Assembly: GCF_003885105.1 (NCBI RefSeq) | Contig: NZ_QWZQ01000014.1 | Span: 1 to 64,000, forward strand | DNA from: Lactiplantibacillus garii | GTDB taxonomy: Bacteria > Bacillota > Bacilli > Lactobacillales > Lactobacillaceae | Reading direction: 5' to 3' | Length of the DNA stretch: 64,000 bases | Part shown: positions 16,813 to 26,049 of the stretch, piece after piece | Layout: every line of letters starts with the position of its first letter | How positions within the stretch are numbered: position 1 is the first letter of the stretch | The notes under the pieces: model-generated | The model's input: only the letters and a program-made list of their open reading frames with translations | Databases searched by the model: none | What the model was told of the DNA's origin: nothing | Position numbers and translations under genes: made by a program

Positions 16813-16848
16813 TAAAAAAGACCGCAAGTCGTACGGCTTTACGGTCTA
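16813..16848 (-). terminator. Terminator of the hydroxyacid dehydrogenase gene
   Basis: AGACCG/CGGTCT outer stem (16819-16847) with an inner AAGC-CGTACG-CTT-like palindrome; six A residues at 16814-16819 form the minus-strand U-tract. Confidence 0.8.
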
Positions 16849-16862
16849 ATATTTATCGTTAA

Positions 16863-17792
16863 CTATTTACTAGGTGCCGGTTGCGGTAAGACATCAACCT
16901 TGGATTTAATGAATTGCGCCGAAGCGGCTAACTGTTCACGTTCATCCGCAGTCAAGTCTAAGTGAATCAACGCTTCGATCCCGTTTTTCCCGATGACTGC
17001 TGGCATTCCCACGTAAGTTCCAAACGCTGGGTCATACGCGGAGACCGGGCACGTAAGCTGCGCATCAGCACTAACCGCCTCAGCTAACCGTACACCACAA
17101 GTCGCAATCGCAAAGTTAGTATAGTGCTTTCCCGCCATCACGGCAAAGGCTCCTTGACGTGCATCCTCTTCGAGCGCCTTTAAATCTAAGTCCTTAAAGT
17201 CGTGAATGGATTGACCGTTCACGCTGACCGTGGACCACGCCACGAACTGGGAATTTCCGTGTTCACCGTACACGTATCCGGCCACGTTTTTCCCGTTAGT
17301 CCCCACCGCTTGACCAACGTACTTTTGCATCCGGGCCGTATCCAAGAACGTCCCGGTTCCAAAGACCCGGTTACGTGGGAAACCGGTCATCCGTTGGAGG
17401 TAGTCGGTCATCACGTCGCACGGATTCATGATGTCGATCAGGATCCCCTTGAAACCGGAGGCGACGATCTTAGGAGCAATGTCGCGCACAATGGCTTGAT
17501 TCGAGTCGTACTCGCCAAAACGACCCTTAGAACTAGTCATATCGATTGCCTTAATGTTTCCGGAAGCTACGATTAAGACTTCCGCGTCGGCTAGGGCTGA
17601 ATAATCGTTCAAAATAATCTTGGTCGTCGAACTTAAACGGGCCGAAGCATCGTCTAAGTCAAGCTTTTGAGCAGTCGCCAGAGCTTCATTTTTGTCGATT
17701 AACACCAATTCATCAACGGTTCCTTGTTGGACCAACGTGTACGCAACGGTCGCGCCCACTTGTCCTAACCCGATCACACCATATTTACGCAT
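16863..17792 (-). CDS. L-2-hydroxyacid dehydrogenase (L-HicDH / L-LDH family)
   Basis: 309 residues with an N-terminal NAD Rossmann motif GLGQVGATVA, DIMNPCDV, GTGTFLDTARM and the catalytic His in GEHGNSQFVAWS. The substrate loop reads SGNIKAIDMTSSKGRFGE, lacking the usual LDH Gln-Lys-Pro-Gly-Glu arrangement and resembling L-2-hydroxyisocaproate dehydrogenase of Weissella confusa. It probably reduces branched 2-oxoacids, though lactate activity is possible. It has its own promoter and terminator. Confidence 0.85.
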   Translation of the reverse strand: MRKYGVIGLGQVGATVAYTLVQQGTVDELVLIDKNEALATAQKLDLDDASARLSSTTKIILNDYSALADAEVLIVASGNIKAIDMTSSKGRFGEYDSNQAIVRDIAPKIVASGFKGILIDIMNPCDVMTDYLQRMTGFPRNRVFGTGTFLDTARMQKYVGQAVGTNGKNVAGYVYGEHGNSQFVAWSTVSVNGQSIHDFKDLDLKALEEDARQGAFAVMAGKHYTNFAIATCGVRLAEAVSADAQLTCPVSAYDPAFGTYVGMPAVIGKNGIEALIHLDLTADEREQLAASAQFIKSKVDVLPQPAPSK

Positions 17793-17829
17793 TGTGCAAA
17801 CTCCATTCTATCGTTTATTTTACCCAATT

Positions 17830-17858
17830 AGCGTACCTTGTAAGGTGCTCAAAGTCAA
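17830..17858 (-). promoter_or_regulatory. Promoter of the hydroxyacid dehydrogenase gene
   Basis: On the minus strand TTGACT (17853-17858), 17 bp, TACGCT (17830-17835). The spacer contains the palindrome CCTTGTAAGG (17837-17846), a possible operator. Confidence 0.5.
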
Positions 17859-17904
17859 GCGGGGCGCGGTCTCATGCGATTTTAATCAAAATGATATTAT
17901 TAAA

Positions 17905-18963
17905 TTAATTCCACGATTTATGCATGATTTTACGTAGTACGTGATCAACCGCTAGGTCAAACCCCCAACCCAAAATAACCGTGCTGCTAATCACTACCAG
18001 AAAATAAGTTAATGGATCGTTCACTAAAACCGTTCGTTGCCCCACAGCCATTGGAATTCGCTGCAACATGTAAATCGAAAAGAGTGCCGGGCCACCCAAG
18101 TAAGCCAGTAGCCGATTTTGAAAGCGCACTTTCATTGCTAACAACACAAACAGGACAACGAACGCCACGGCGGCAATTTGATAAAAAACGTAATGGATCG
18201 TCCCGGCACTTAAATAACAACCAAAGTACGTCGTCACAAACAGGATCAACATAGCTCCAAACACGCCCAAGTAGTGCTGCCAACTTTGATTGATAAAGGA
18301 ATAAATCGTTGCCTGTTTTTCAGAATAGTAGAGTCCCGCAACGTAACATAAAATCGTTTCGTAATAAAAATCAGGTAACTTGCCACTTGCTAAAGCAATG
18401 TAAACTAGACACCCAACCAGCACCCCACCAATTGCAGCCACGTGCCGATTCTTAAACAGTTTAAACATGGTATAAGTGAGGATGTACATCAGTAGAATGG
18501 CAAAAACGTACCAGCCACTGTTCCCCACCGTTGCAAGCCCAAAATAAGCCAGTATGACCCGTTGAAGGGAATGGTGCCATCCCAGTAGTCGCCCTAAAAG
18601 TAAAAAGATGGTAACCGCGACAATGAACTTGATCCAAACAAATAAAATTCGCTTGACCGGAAAGGTGTTAATGTACCCTGGTCCACGTTTTTTTAGCTGT
18701 TCCATAATGCCAAATCCGGAAAAGAATAAAAAGGTGGTGACGATTAACTCCCCCTTACACGCCATCCACAGGTTCGTTAACGCTGCGTACTGCGTATCAA
18801 ACGGCACGTAGGTCATAAAATGGCTAAATACAACTAATAAAATAAACAGACCGTTGATTGTTTTAGTGACAGAATGGTTTAAATAAACTGACTGTCCCCG
18901 GTTGACGTCCGGTTTTAGACTAATTAAAAAAATAATAATGATTACAAGTAGCGCAATATCCAC
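17905..18963 (-). CDS. Membrane acyltransferase (acyltransferase 3 family)
   Basis: 352 residues with about ten membrane helices. It has the acyltransferase-3 pattern: FSH in helix 2 region (VVFSHFMTY), FFSGFGIMEQ, then GNSGWYVFAILLMYI. These enzymes transfer acyl groups to cell-surface sugars; the acceptor is not deducible. The sequence is more AT-rich than most neighbours and may be an accessory gene. It is transcribed toward the dehydrogenase gene but 112 bp apart, with a promoter for the latter between. Confidence 0.8.
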   Translation of the reverse strand: MDIALLVIIIIFLISLKPDVNRGQSVYLNHSVTKTINGLFILLVVFSHFMTYVPFDTQYAALTNLWMACKGELIVTTFLFFSGFGIMEQLKKRGPGYINTFPVKRILFVWIKFIVAVTIFLLLGRLLGWHHSLQRVILAYFGLATVGNSGWYVFAILLMYILTYTMFKLFKNRHVAAIGGVLVGCLVYIALASGKLPDFYYETILCYVAGLYYSEKQATIYSFINQSWQHYLGVFGAMLILFVTTYFGCYLSAGTIHYVFYQIAAVAFVVLFVLLAMKVRFQNRLLAYLGGPALFSIYMLQRIPMAVGQRTVLVNDPLTYFLVVISSTVILGWGFDLAVDHVLRKIMHKSWN

Positions 18964-19084
18964 AAAGTCGTCCCCCTGATGATTACCACTAAAAATTAAT
19001 TAACATACCAAACAACGATTATACGCTTTTTCAGCACGCAATTTATCCTCAAACCGGGACTTAACGCCACTATGTACTCACCAA

Positions 19085-19117
19085 TACAAAAAAACTCGCC
19101 CTGACAGGACGAGTTTT
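19085..19117 (-). terminator. Terminator of the met transport operon
   Basis: AAAACTCG-CCT/AGG-CGAGTTTT stem (19091-19117, one mismatch) with an A-tract at 19088-19094 giving minus-strand U residues. Confidence 0.85.
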
Positions 19118-19127
19118 AAATCATCAG

Positions 19128-19958
19128 CTAATTGCTTGAAACGGGCATGATGGCACCCTTGTACTTATTCTTGATCCATTGTTGCGTGCTCTTAGACGTC
19201 AAAGCCTTCATTAACTTTTTAATTGCGGGCTTATTTTGGTCGCCCTTACGAACCGCTACGATGTTAGCGTACGGTGAATCGGACTTTTCAAGGTCAATGG
19301 AATCTTTGGTTGGGTTCAATCCAGCTTGAACGGCGTAGTTAGCGTTGATCACCACCGCGTCACCCTCGTTATTCTTGTAGAATTGAGGCATCAGCTTCGG
19401 TTCGTACGAGTGTTTGAAGACCAGGTGTTTCTTGTTAGTTTTGATATCGTTAAAGGTTGCGGACGTTATATCGGTCCCCTTCTTTAAGGTAATTAAACCA
19501 GCATCCTTAAAGAACGTCAAAACCCGACCGTAATCGGCAACGTTGGTGCTGACTAGGACGGTTGCCCCGTCCTTTAAATTCTTGATATTTTTAACCTTCT
19601 TGGAGTAAATCCCAATTGGTTCCAAGTGGACCGCACCGGCCGAAACGATGGTCCCGTTATTTTCCTTATTCCAGTTCTTTAAGAATGGCATGTGTTGGAA
19701 GTAGTTGGCATCTAATTCCTTTGAAGCTAACGCCTTGTTCGGTAATACGTAGTCTTGGAAAACTTTAATTTTTAAGTTAACGCCTTCCTTTTTCAACTGG
19801 GGTTGCACGTGTTTTAAAATTTCGGCGTGCGGTACGGCGGAAGCCCCCACCGTGATCGTCGTGGTCTTGCTGGAAGATGATGATGACTTACCACAACCCA
19901 CTAGTAAAAAGGCGGTGGCTGCAACTGCTAATAACCCTAAAATTCCCTTTTTTTTCAT
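19128..19958 (-). CDS. metQ: Methionine ABC transporter substrate-binding lipoprotein
   Basis: 276 residues of the NlpA/MetQ family. The N-terminal lipoprotein signal has lipobox LVGC (Cys22), then a Ser-rich linker. Family motifs are TVGASAVPHAEIL, NKALASKELDANYFQHMPFL and LEPIGIYS. It captures methionine (or a related amino acid) outside the membrane for MetN/MetI. It is the last gene of metN-metI-metQ, controlled by the T-box leader at 21733-22046. Confidence 0.92.
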   Translation of the reverse strand: MKKKGILGLLAVAATAFLLVGCGKSSSSSSKTTTITVGASAVPHAEILKHVQPQLKKEGVNLKIKVFQDYVLPNKALASKELDANYFQHMPFLKNWNKENNGTIVSAGAVHLEPIGIYSKKVKNIKNLKDGATVLVSTNVADYGRVLTFFKDAGLITLKKGTDITSATFNDIKTNKKHLVFKHSYEPKLMPQFYKNNEGDAVVINANYAVQAGLNPTKDSIDLEKSDSPYANIVAVRKGDQNKPAIKKLMKALTSKSTQQWIKNKYKGAIMPVSSN

Positions 19959-19998
19959 CTCAAAATGCCTCCTAAAATTTTGTAACCAAATTGATCAA

Positions 19999-20688
19999 CT
20001 AAGCCCGCTTGTCGATGTGCCGCACGGCTAAGTCCCCGATAAATTGGAAAATGAACACAATAATGACAATGATGACCGTCGCAACCAAGGTCACGGCGTT
20101 GTTATTGGATTGAAATCCGTCTTGATACGCCAAGTTACCCAAGCCCCCGGCACCAATGGCCCCGGCCATCGCCGTATAACCAATTAAACTGATGGTCGTT
20201 ACCGTGATTCCGGAAACCAGCGCCGGCATGCTTTCGGGTAACAATACTTTCCGAACAATTTGCCAACGGGTGGCCCCCATTGACTCGGCCGCTTCAATTA
20301 CCCCGTGATCAAGTTCGTGAAAGGCCAACTCAACCATGCGGGCGTAAAACGGTGCGGCGGAAATAATCAACGATGGTAACGCCGCGCGGGGACCAATAAT
20401 CGTCCCAACTAAGTTTTTCGTAATCGGCAGTAATAGCACAATCAAAATAATAAACGGAATCGACCGGAAAACGTTCACGAACAACGAGACGATCCAATTG
20501 AGAACCTTCGCCAAAACGTTTTGACTATCGGTCGTTTCAAATAATAATAGTCCCAAGGCAATTCCTAAAATTGCCACGACCACCATCGAAACTAGGGTTA
20601 ACCAAATGGTCTCCCAAGTTGACGTCGCCATGTTGCCCCAGTCGACGTTTGAAAATTGAAAATAAGAACCAATTCCTTGATCATTCAC
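19999..20688 (-). CDS. metI: Methionine ABC transporter permease
   Basis: 229 residues, five or six membrane helices. The EAA-loop sequence [30 protein letters not shown] is the site that contacts the ATPase, and [18 protein letters not shown] is typical of MetI. A GTG start with GGAGG upstream. It overlaps the end of metN by 8 bp, indicating translational coupling. Confidence 0.92.
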   Translation of the reverse strand: MNDQGIGSYFQFSNVDWGNMATSTWETIWLTLVSMVVVAILGIALGLLLFETTDSQNVLAKVLNWIVSLFVNVFRSIPFIILIVLLLPITKNLVGTIIGPRAALPSLIISAAPFYARMVELAFHELDHGVIEAAESMGATRWQIVRKVLLPESMPALVSGITVTTISLIGYTAMAGAIGAGGLGNLAYQDGFQSNNNAVTLVATVIIVIIVFIFQFIGDLAVRHIDKRA

Positions 20689-21712
20689 GGTTAAGCACCT
20701 CCGCTTCTACGCGCATTTTCTTTAAATAGCCGAGGGCCCCGCTAATCTGGTCCTGATCACCCGTTAACTGGATGTACAACGACCCGATGGCCCCTTCTTG
20801 GGTTTGGTGAATCCCACCCTCAATAATGTTTAGATCCAGTGGATACTGCTTTAACATTTCCGAAACAATCGGTAATTTAGCTTGATCCCCGTGGAACGTT
20901 AACTGAACAATGGTCCCGTTCGGATACTTCTCCAACAATTGGTCAACTACCACGGTCGTGTCATTTAGTGACGGCGTGACTTCTTCATTCACAAACCGCT
21001 TAGTCACCGCCTGCTTAGGCCGCTTAAAGACTTCGAGTACGGGACCCTGTTCAACGATTTTACCGGCTTCCATCACGGCCACGTGGTCGGCAATTTTCCG
21101 AATCACGTGCATTTCGTGCGTGATCAACACAATCGTTAAGTGGAGTTTTTCATTAATTGATAACAATAAGTCTAAAACCTCGTCGGTCGTCTGCGGATCC
21201 AGCGCACTAGTGGCTTCATCGGACAGCAGGATCTGGGGATCGTTAGCTAACGCCCGTGCAATACCGACCCGTTGTTTTTGCCCCCCGGATAGTTCCGACG
21301 GGTAGGCCGTTTCCCGGCCGGCTAACCCGACCAAGTCGGCTAGGTGTTCCGCTTTCTTCTTTGCATCCGCCTTGCTTTGGCCGGCAATCTCTAACGGAAA
21401 CATGATGTTTTCCAAGACCGTTCGTGACCATAACAAGTTAAAATGTTGAAAAATCATGCCGATTTTATGCCGCTGTTCACGTAACGGCGCACCGCTTAAC
21501 GCGGAAATTTCAACCCCGTCAATGTTGACCGAACCACTAGTGGGCGTTTCCAGGCCGTTGAGCATTCGAACCAGGGTACTCTTACCAGCCCCTGAATAAC
21601 CGACGATACCGTAAATATGACCATCTTCAATCTTTAAGTTAACGTCTTGAACCGCGTGAACGGCTCCCTGTTTAGCATTAAAGGTTTTAGTCACATCTTT
21701 AAATTCAATCAA
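20681..21712 (-). CDS. metN: Methionine ABC transporter ATP-binding protein
   Basis: 343 residues. The ATPase domain has Walker [10 protein letters not shown], the signature [15 protein letters not shown], Walker [13 protein letters not shown], and H-loop LITHEM. The C-terminal about 80 residues form a NIL domain ([18 protein letters not shown]), which in MetN binds methionine and inhibits uptake. TTG start at 21712, 7 nt after AAGGAGG. First gene of the operon, directly after the T-box terminator. Confidence 0.93.
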   Translation of the reverse strand: MIEFKDVTKTFNAKQGAVHAVQDVNLKIEDGHIYGIVGYSGAGKSTLVRMLNGLETPTSGSVNIDGVEISALSGAPLREQRHKIGMIFQHFNLLWSRTVLENIMFPLEIAGQSKADAKKKAEHLADLVGLAGRETAYPSELSGGQKQRVGIARALANDPQILLSDEATSALDPQTTDEVLDLLLSINEKLHLTIVLITHEMHVIRKIADHVAVMEAGKIVEQGPVLEVFKRPKQAVTKRFVNEEVTPSLNDTTVVVDQLLEKYPNGTIVQLTFHGDQAKLPIVSEMLKQYPLDLNIIEGGIHQTQEGAIGSLYIQLTGDQDQISGALGYLKKMRVEAEVLNRE

Positions 21713-21732
21713 TTCAATTCCTCCTTACACAT

Positions 21733-22046
21733 CAAAAAAGCTTCCCGTCCTGCGGATAATTACTAACATAATCATCAACAGGACGAGAAGCTTCGGTCTC
21801 GCGGTACCACCCATTTTTACAACTAACTCACGTTAACTGCCTTAAGAGTTCTAACAAACTCCGCACGGTAATGGGTGCGATCCAAAGCTGGCTCACTAGT
21901 GCTCACCAACTTTCATTACTTCAAGACCATCTTCAGCTTTGCGACCAATTCCCTTCCACCAAACGGGAACTCTCTAAGTGGTCAACGCCACGTACTCATC
22001 TTTTCAAAATGATAATTTTTTTAATCAATCGTTAATGTTACTCAAT
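21733..22046 (-). ncRNA. T-box leader riboswitch of metNIQ
   Basis: The minus strand carries the T-box sequence GGGTGGTACCGCG (21800-21812), an upstream stem I region with AGTA and AGAGAG motifs, and a terminator (21738-21752/21779-21793 followed by a U-tract). Uncharged tRNA should pair with the T-box and prevent termination. The operon content points to tRNA-Met; an ATG triplet lies in the 3' side of stem I, but I cannot fix the specifier with certainty. The 5' end follows from the promoter at 22053-22082. Confidence 0.88.
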
Positions 22047-22052
22047 GTACTG

Positions 22053-22082
22053 AGTATACCCGACCAACATTCTGCTTGTCAA
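22053..22082 (-). promoter_or_regulatory. Promoter of the metNIQ T-box transcript
   Basis: On the minus strand TTGACA (22077-22082), 18 bp, TATACT (22053-22058). The inverted repeat ACTCA-N6-TGAGT (22040-22055) spans the start point. Confidence 0.8.
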
Positions 22083-22092
22083 GGGGTGGCGA

Positions 22093-22401
22093 TTAGTCCA
22101 CGTCGATCAACCAGGCAACCCCGTCTTCCAAGCTGTTTAAAGCGTCAAAGTTGTCCTTTAACGCGGGGTTCACGGCCACTACCGTCCCACTAATGGGTGC
22201 GTTAAACTCTGAGACGGCCTTGGTCGCTTCAACACTTAGGAAAGCCGATTTTTGACTAATTTTGTCACCCACGGCGGGTAACTCGGCGTACTTAATTTCA
22301 CCTAACGCATCGTGAGCCGCTTTCGTTAAACCTAACCGGGTCTGCCCGTTAACGTCCTTAGTCCAAAAATAATTTGCATCTTCACTCATATCCAACACCA
22401 T
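22093..22401 (-). CDS. gcvH: GcvH-like lipoyl carrier protein
   Basis: 102 residues of the glycine cleavage H protein family. The lipoylated Lys is K61 in VEATKAVSEF; SGTVVAVNPAL is the second hallmark. It is slightly shorter than typical H proteins (about 125). No gcvT or gcvP is present here, so it may act in lipoate relay rather than glycine cleavage. AGGAAAG precedes the ATG at 22401; a second ATG at 22389 is less well placed. It follows rodA by 22 bp on the same strand. Confidence 0.85.
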   Translation of the reverse strand: MVLDMSEDANYFWTKDVNGQTRLGLTKAAHDALGEIKYAELPAVGDKISQKSAFLSVEATKAVSEFNAPISGTVVAVNPALKDNFDALNSLEDGVAWLIDVD

Positions 22402-22423
22402 GCTTTCCTAGAAATATTTTAAC

Positions 22424-23629
22424 CTATTCAAACCGGTCATTCCGGCTGAACATGTACGACTTGTAATGGTACCGCATCGACATCATTAAGCCGATTCCGG
22501 CCATGTTCGCAATCAACGCCGACCCCCCTTGACTAATAAACGGCAAGGGAATCCCGGTCATTGGTAACAGTCCAATACTCATCCCAATGTTTTCAAACAC
22601 GTGGAACAAGATCATCATGATGACCCCGGTTGAAATGTACGCGTAAAACTCATTCTTAGTATCAAACGTAACCCGGATCATTTGGTAAATCAACAAGAAA
22701 TACAACAAAATAACGATAGCGGAACCGACGAAGCCGAAGTTTTCACCAATTACGGAGAAAATCATATCGGATTCCCGTACCGGTACGGTCACGTGCGAGA
22801 CGTTAAACCCCCGGCCGGTAATTTGCCCGGAGCCAATCGCCTTCATACTTTGCCAAACTTGGTACGCGTTGTTGGACGTATCCGTTGACGGATTTAACCA
22901 AGTATCAATTCGTGCGAATTGGTACTGCTTAAATCCAATGGCTTCCAAAATATGCCGACCACTATTAGAAATCACCAGGTATAACGCCGTCCCGGCGACC
23001 GCAAAGACAATCGCGAAGGTGGGCGCCAGTAACCGCCAAGAAATTCCTGAAACTAAGATCACGCCACCTAAGATGGCAAAGAACACCAGCATCGTCCCGA
23101 AGTCGTTTTGGAGCTTCAGTAGAACGGCCACCGGTACCATGTACGCCACTAACTTTCCGATTAACTGCCAATCACCGGCCCGGGTATGGGTCGGGTGCTC
23201 GGTATTGTGCATCGTCACGACCCGCCCCATCATTAAAATGAACGCCGGTTTCATGACTTCGGAAGGTTGGAAGGTCAGCGAACCGACCGCAAACCAACTC
23301 TTGGCACCAGTACTCTGATACATCGACTTACTATACAACACCAACACGGCTGCTAGCAGGAAAATCCCGAACCAGTAAGCAATCGGGGCGACCCGCCAGA
23401 GCTGTTCTGAATCAAACTGCATGATGATGACGGCCAACGCCGTCCCGATGACGAACCACATCACCTGTGAAATAACTTGTTTCGTCACGTTCACAGAACT
23501 TGAGTCATGCACGGCGGCAACGTAGATCGAGGCCAACCCGATCAGGCCCAGCATCATCACTGAAAATATGATACCCCAGTCAATTCTTGATTCTTCTTCT
23601 TGACCGCGGAGTCTTGATTGTTCTGCCAC
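22424..23629 (-). CDS. rodA: SEDS peptidoglycan polymerase RodA
   Basis: 401 residues, about ten membrane helices. SEDS features: QPSEVMKPAFIL, VPVRESDMIFSVIGEN with the conserved Asp, and GIPLPFISQGGSAL near the end. It polymerises glycan strands during elongation with a class B penicillin-binding protein. The neighbours mbl and yidD support RodA rather than FtsW. It has its own promoter in the gap after the DUF2969 gene. Confidence 0.9.
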   Translation of the reverse strand: MAEQSRLRGQEEESRIDWGIIFSVMMLGLIGLASIYVAAVHDSSSVNVTKQVISQVMWFVIGTALAVIIMQFDSEQLWRVAPIAYWFGIFLLAAVLVLYSKSMYQSTGAKSWFAVGSLTFQPSEVMKPAFILMMGRVVTMHNTEHPTHTRAGDWQLIGKLVAYMVPVAVLLKLQNDFGTMLVFFAILGGVILVSGISWRLLAPTFAIVFAVAGTALYLVISNSGRHILEAIGFKQYQFARIDTWLNPSTDTSNNAYQVWQSMKAIGSGQITGRGFNVSHVTVPVRESDMIFSVIGENFGFVGSAIVILLYFLLIYQMIRVTFDTKNEFYAYISTGVIMMILFHVFENIGMSIGLLPMTGIPLPFISQGGSALIANMAGIGLMMSMRYHYKSYMFSRNDRFE

Positions 23630-23668
23630 AAATAACGCTCCTTATTTTAAAAACCTAAGATAAGCTTA

Positions 23669-23696
23669 ATTATACAACAACCTGGCCCCGAGTAAA
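23669..23696 (-). promoter_or_regulatory. Promoter of rodA overlapping a hairpin
   Basis: On the minus strand TTTACT (23691-23696), 16 bp, TATAAT (23669-23674). The hairpin AACCTGG/CCAGGTT (23679-23685/23702-23708) at the end of the DUF2969 gene overlaps the -35 and spacer. Confidence 0.6.
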
Positions 23697-23724
23697 CGGA
23701 ACCAGGTTGAAGGTTTACTAAAAA

Positions 23725-23952
23725 TTAGCCTTTGTGTAAATGGTAGGCTGACAAAACTTCTTGTAAGCTTTCGTCAAACGATTTACTGTGGGCAAACGGT
23801 TGGCTATCGCTCGCCATTTCGGCCTCGTAACGGTCTCCATTTTGAATCACTTGACCAATGATTTGTTTGCCAATTAACACTTCCGTTACGGTTTGGTCGT
23901 TGACCTTGGTTTCGTTTAAACTGACGGAAATGGCTTTATCTTTTTTTGACAC
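23725..23952 (-). CDS. DUF2969 protein
   Basis: A 75-residue soluble protein with the DUF2969 look ([33 protein letters not shown]). The family occurs in Lactobacillales in this same place between yidD and rodA. The function is unknown. Its start lies inside the end of yidD (17-bp overlap), implying coupled translation. Confidence 0.8.
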   Translation of the reverse strand: MSKKDKAISVSLNETKVNDQTVTEVLIGKQIIGQVIQNGDRYEAEMASDSQPFAHSKSFDESLQEVLSAYHLHKG

Positions 23953-24208
23953 TTGTACGGTCCTCCCTAAATAGCGGGTTGCGGCGCAACGTAAATTTAT
24001 CCGGTACCGGGTCCAGGCCCCCCTTAATAAAGGGGTGACAACGTAGGATCCGGGCCAGCCCCATTAGCGTCCCCTTAAACCAGCCAAACTTCTCCACCGC
24101 ACCAATGGCGTAATTTGAACAAGTTGGTTGGTAGCGACAACGCGCCGGGGTAAACGCAGAAAAGGCCCGCTGATAAAAGCGGATTCCTTTAATTAATAGC
24201 CGTTTCAT
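23936..24208 (-). CDS. yidD: Membrane protein insertion efficiency factor YidD
   Basis: About 90 residues: [34 protein letters not shown] is the YidD signature, with Cys residues in CRYQPTC and a later RCHPF. A small basic peripheral membrane protein that aids YidC insertion. The ATG at 24208 is chosen; the upstream GTG at 24214 overlaps the mbl stop codon and has no better Shine-Dalgarno. Confidence 0.92.
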   Translation of the reverse strand: MKRLLIKGIRFYQRAFSAFTPARCRYQPTCSNYAIGAVEKFGWFKGTLMGLARILRCHPFIKGGLDPVPDKFTLRRNPLFREDRTSVKKR

Positions 24209-24213
24209 GGGCA

Positions 24214-25215
24214 CTATTTCTTGTTTTTAGCCGTTTTCTGCATGTGTTCGAGTAAAATCCCGGCACCTTGAGCAACGTTGTTCAGCGGGTGTTCAGCAAC
24301 CGTTACCGGTACCTTCAGGTTTTCACTGATCAACTGGTCTAAGCCGCTTAACAACGCGCCCCCACCAGTTAACGTGATTCCCCGGTCAATAATGTCCGCC
24401 GCAATTTCTGGTGGCAGAGTTTCCATGACGTGGTGCGCGGTGCTGACAATTTGCATCAACGTTTCGTGAATGGCTTCTTCAACCTGGTTCGAATCGATAT
24501 CGATCGAACGCGGCATCCCGGTCACCGTATCCCGGCCCCGAACTTGCATAACCTTATCGTCTTCATCGTCTTGTTTAAAGACCTGAGCAATTTGAATTTT
24601 AACTTGTTCGGCACTCCGTTCACCAATCAACAGGTGGTGGTTATCCTTGACGTAGTTGACGATGTCTTGATTCATCCGGTCCCCAGCCATCCGTAGTGAG
24701 CTGCTGGCAACGATGTCCCCTAATGATAAGACCGCAATGTCACTAGTCCCACCACCGATATCGATCACCATGTTTCCACGGGGTTGGAAAATGTCCATGC
24801 CGGCACCAATCGCCGCGACTTTTGGTTCCACTTCCAAATAGACCTTACTACCACCAGATTTTTCAGCGGCTTGTAAAATCGCCTTACGTTCAATTTCAGT
24901 TGTATTCGTTGGGGTACAGATCATGATGCTAGGACGTGACATGATTCCCCGAACGTTTAATTTTTTAATAAAGTACGACAGCATTTCTTCGGTGACGTCA
25001 AAATCCGAGATCACCCCGTCTTTTAACGGTCGAATCGCCCGAATATTACTAGGGGTCTTCCCCACCATTTGATAGGCTTCGGACCCTACCGCTAAGACTT
25101 GATTCGTGTTGGTATCAATGGCAACCACGGACGGTTCGTTTAACACGATGCCCTTACCCGATACGTAAATCAAAACATTGGCAGTACCCAAGTCAATACC
25201 AATATCTAAAGCCAT
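24214..25215 (-). CDS. mbl: Rod-shape actin homologue MreB/Mbl
   Basis: A 333-residue actin-like ATPase forming membrane filaments that guide lateral wall synthesis. Phosphate-1 motif [14 protein letters not shown] at the start, phosphate-2 [15 protein letters not shown], and adenosine motif [20 protein letters not shown] lies before the ATG at 25215; the seven-codon longer frame is rejected. The neighbours (murA upstream; yidD and rodA downstream) suggest the Mbl paralogue, but MreB cannot be excluded from sequence alone. Confidence 0.9.
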   Translation of the reverse strand: MALDIGIDLGTANVLIYVSGKGIVLNEPSVVAIDTNTNQVLAVGSEAYQMVGKTPSNIRAIRPLKDGVISDFDVTEEMLSYFIKKLNVRGIMSRPSIMICTPTNTTEIERKAILQAAEKSGGSKVYLEVEPKVAAIGAGMDIFQPRGNMVIDIGGGTSDIAVLSLGDIVASSSLRMAGDRMNQDIVNYVKDNHHLLIGERSAEQVKIQIAQVFKQDDEDDKVMQVRGRDTVTGMPRSIDIDSNQVEEAIHETLMQIVSTAHHVMETLPPEIAADIIDRGITLTGGGALLSGLDQLISENLKVPVTVAEHPLNNVAQGAGILLEHMQKTAKNKK

Positions 25216-25253
25216 GTTTTTGCTCCTCTCAAACATCCAATATACAACTTGTC

Positions 25254-25262
25254 ATTATACCA
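25254..25262 (-). promoter_or_regulatory. Extended -10 promoter of mbl
   Basis: TGGTATAAT on the minus strand (TATAAT at 25254-25259). No clear -35. Confidence 0.55.
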
Positions 25263-25289
25263 TACTCAATAGTTGATGCGAAACACGGG

Positions 25290-25844
25290 CTAATCATCAC
25301 GCCGTTTCGACCATTCATCGACCGTTAACGAGTAGACCGCTTCGTCACGGTACTTGCCGTTGACCAGAATGTGTTCTGGTAAAACTGCATCCTGGTGATA
25401 CTGGCGCCGTTCAGCAACCGCACGACTCGCCTGATTAGCCACGTCGGCATTCAGTTGAACTTTGTGCAGGTCTAACTCCGTAAAGGCAATTTCTTCCAAC
25501 CGTTCGAGGGATTTAGTCATCACACCGTGACCAGTGAAGGCACGCCCGAGCCAGTAGCCAATTTCACCGTGGTGACTGACCGCGTCGATATTATGAATAT
25601 CGATCATCCCAGCTACCTCACCGTCCACAACAATCGTTGCAATAAAGACGTCACCGTGGGCCTGCTTCGTTAACATCCCCTCAATGAAGTGACGTTCGTC
25701 TTGAACCGTTGCGGTGGCGTCCACCCACGGCATCCACGGTTTCAAGTGTTTACGGTTTTGGTCCACCAAATCAAATAATGGTTCGGCGTCGGCAACCTCC
25801 GTTGGTTTTAAAGAAATGTGTTTATCAATGATGTTAATGAACAT
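25290..25844 (-). CDS. GNAT acetyltransferase (RimJ/RimL-like)
   Basis: 184 residues from the ATG at 25844, which follows CAGGAGGAA. RimJ/RimL-type features: HLKPWMPWVDA near residue 35, IGYWLGRAFTGHGVMTKSLERL (acetyl-CoA loop region) and VANQASRAVAERR. It probably acetylates a protein N-terminus or small amine; the substrate is unknown. The first 16 codons of the longer frame precede the Shine-Dalgarno and are excluded. It lies between murA and mbl on the same strand. Confidence 0.83.
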   Translation of the reverse strand: MFINIIDKHISLKPTEVADAEPLFDLVDQNRKHLKPWMPWVDATATVQDERHFIEGMLTKQAHGDVFIATIVVDGEVAGMIDIHNIDAVSHHGEIGYWLGRAFTGHGVMTKSLERLEEIAFTELDLHKVQLNADVANQASRAVAERRQYHQDAVLPEHILVNGKYRDEAVYSLTVDEWSKRRDD

Positions 25845-25987
25845 GTGGTTCCTCCTGAATAAATTAGCTAAGGGATTATATATGATTGGCAATGATAATC
25901 ACCAAAAATGAATTGTTGGTATCGCGGTGGGTGGGTTGTGGGAAACGGATGGGGTGCTAGTTCACCCGGAACCTCACACGCTCCACC

Positions 25988-26030
25988 AAAAAACCTCCAA
26001 AATCGAGTTTATCGCATTTTGAAGGTTTTG
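25988..26030 (-). terminator. Terminator of murA
   Basis: A 14-bp stem with one mismatch (25990-26003/26016-26029), A-rich left arm giving U residues on the minus strand. Confidence 0.8.
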
Positions 26031-26049
26031 TAAGCATTTATTATCTTTT

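Noticed and set aside
16863-17792. Straight call as L-lactate dehydrogenase
   Set aside because: The substrate loop lacks the usual LDH residues and resembles L-2-hydroxyisocaproate dehydrogenase.
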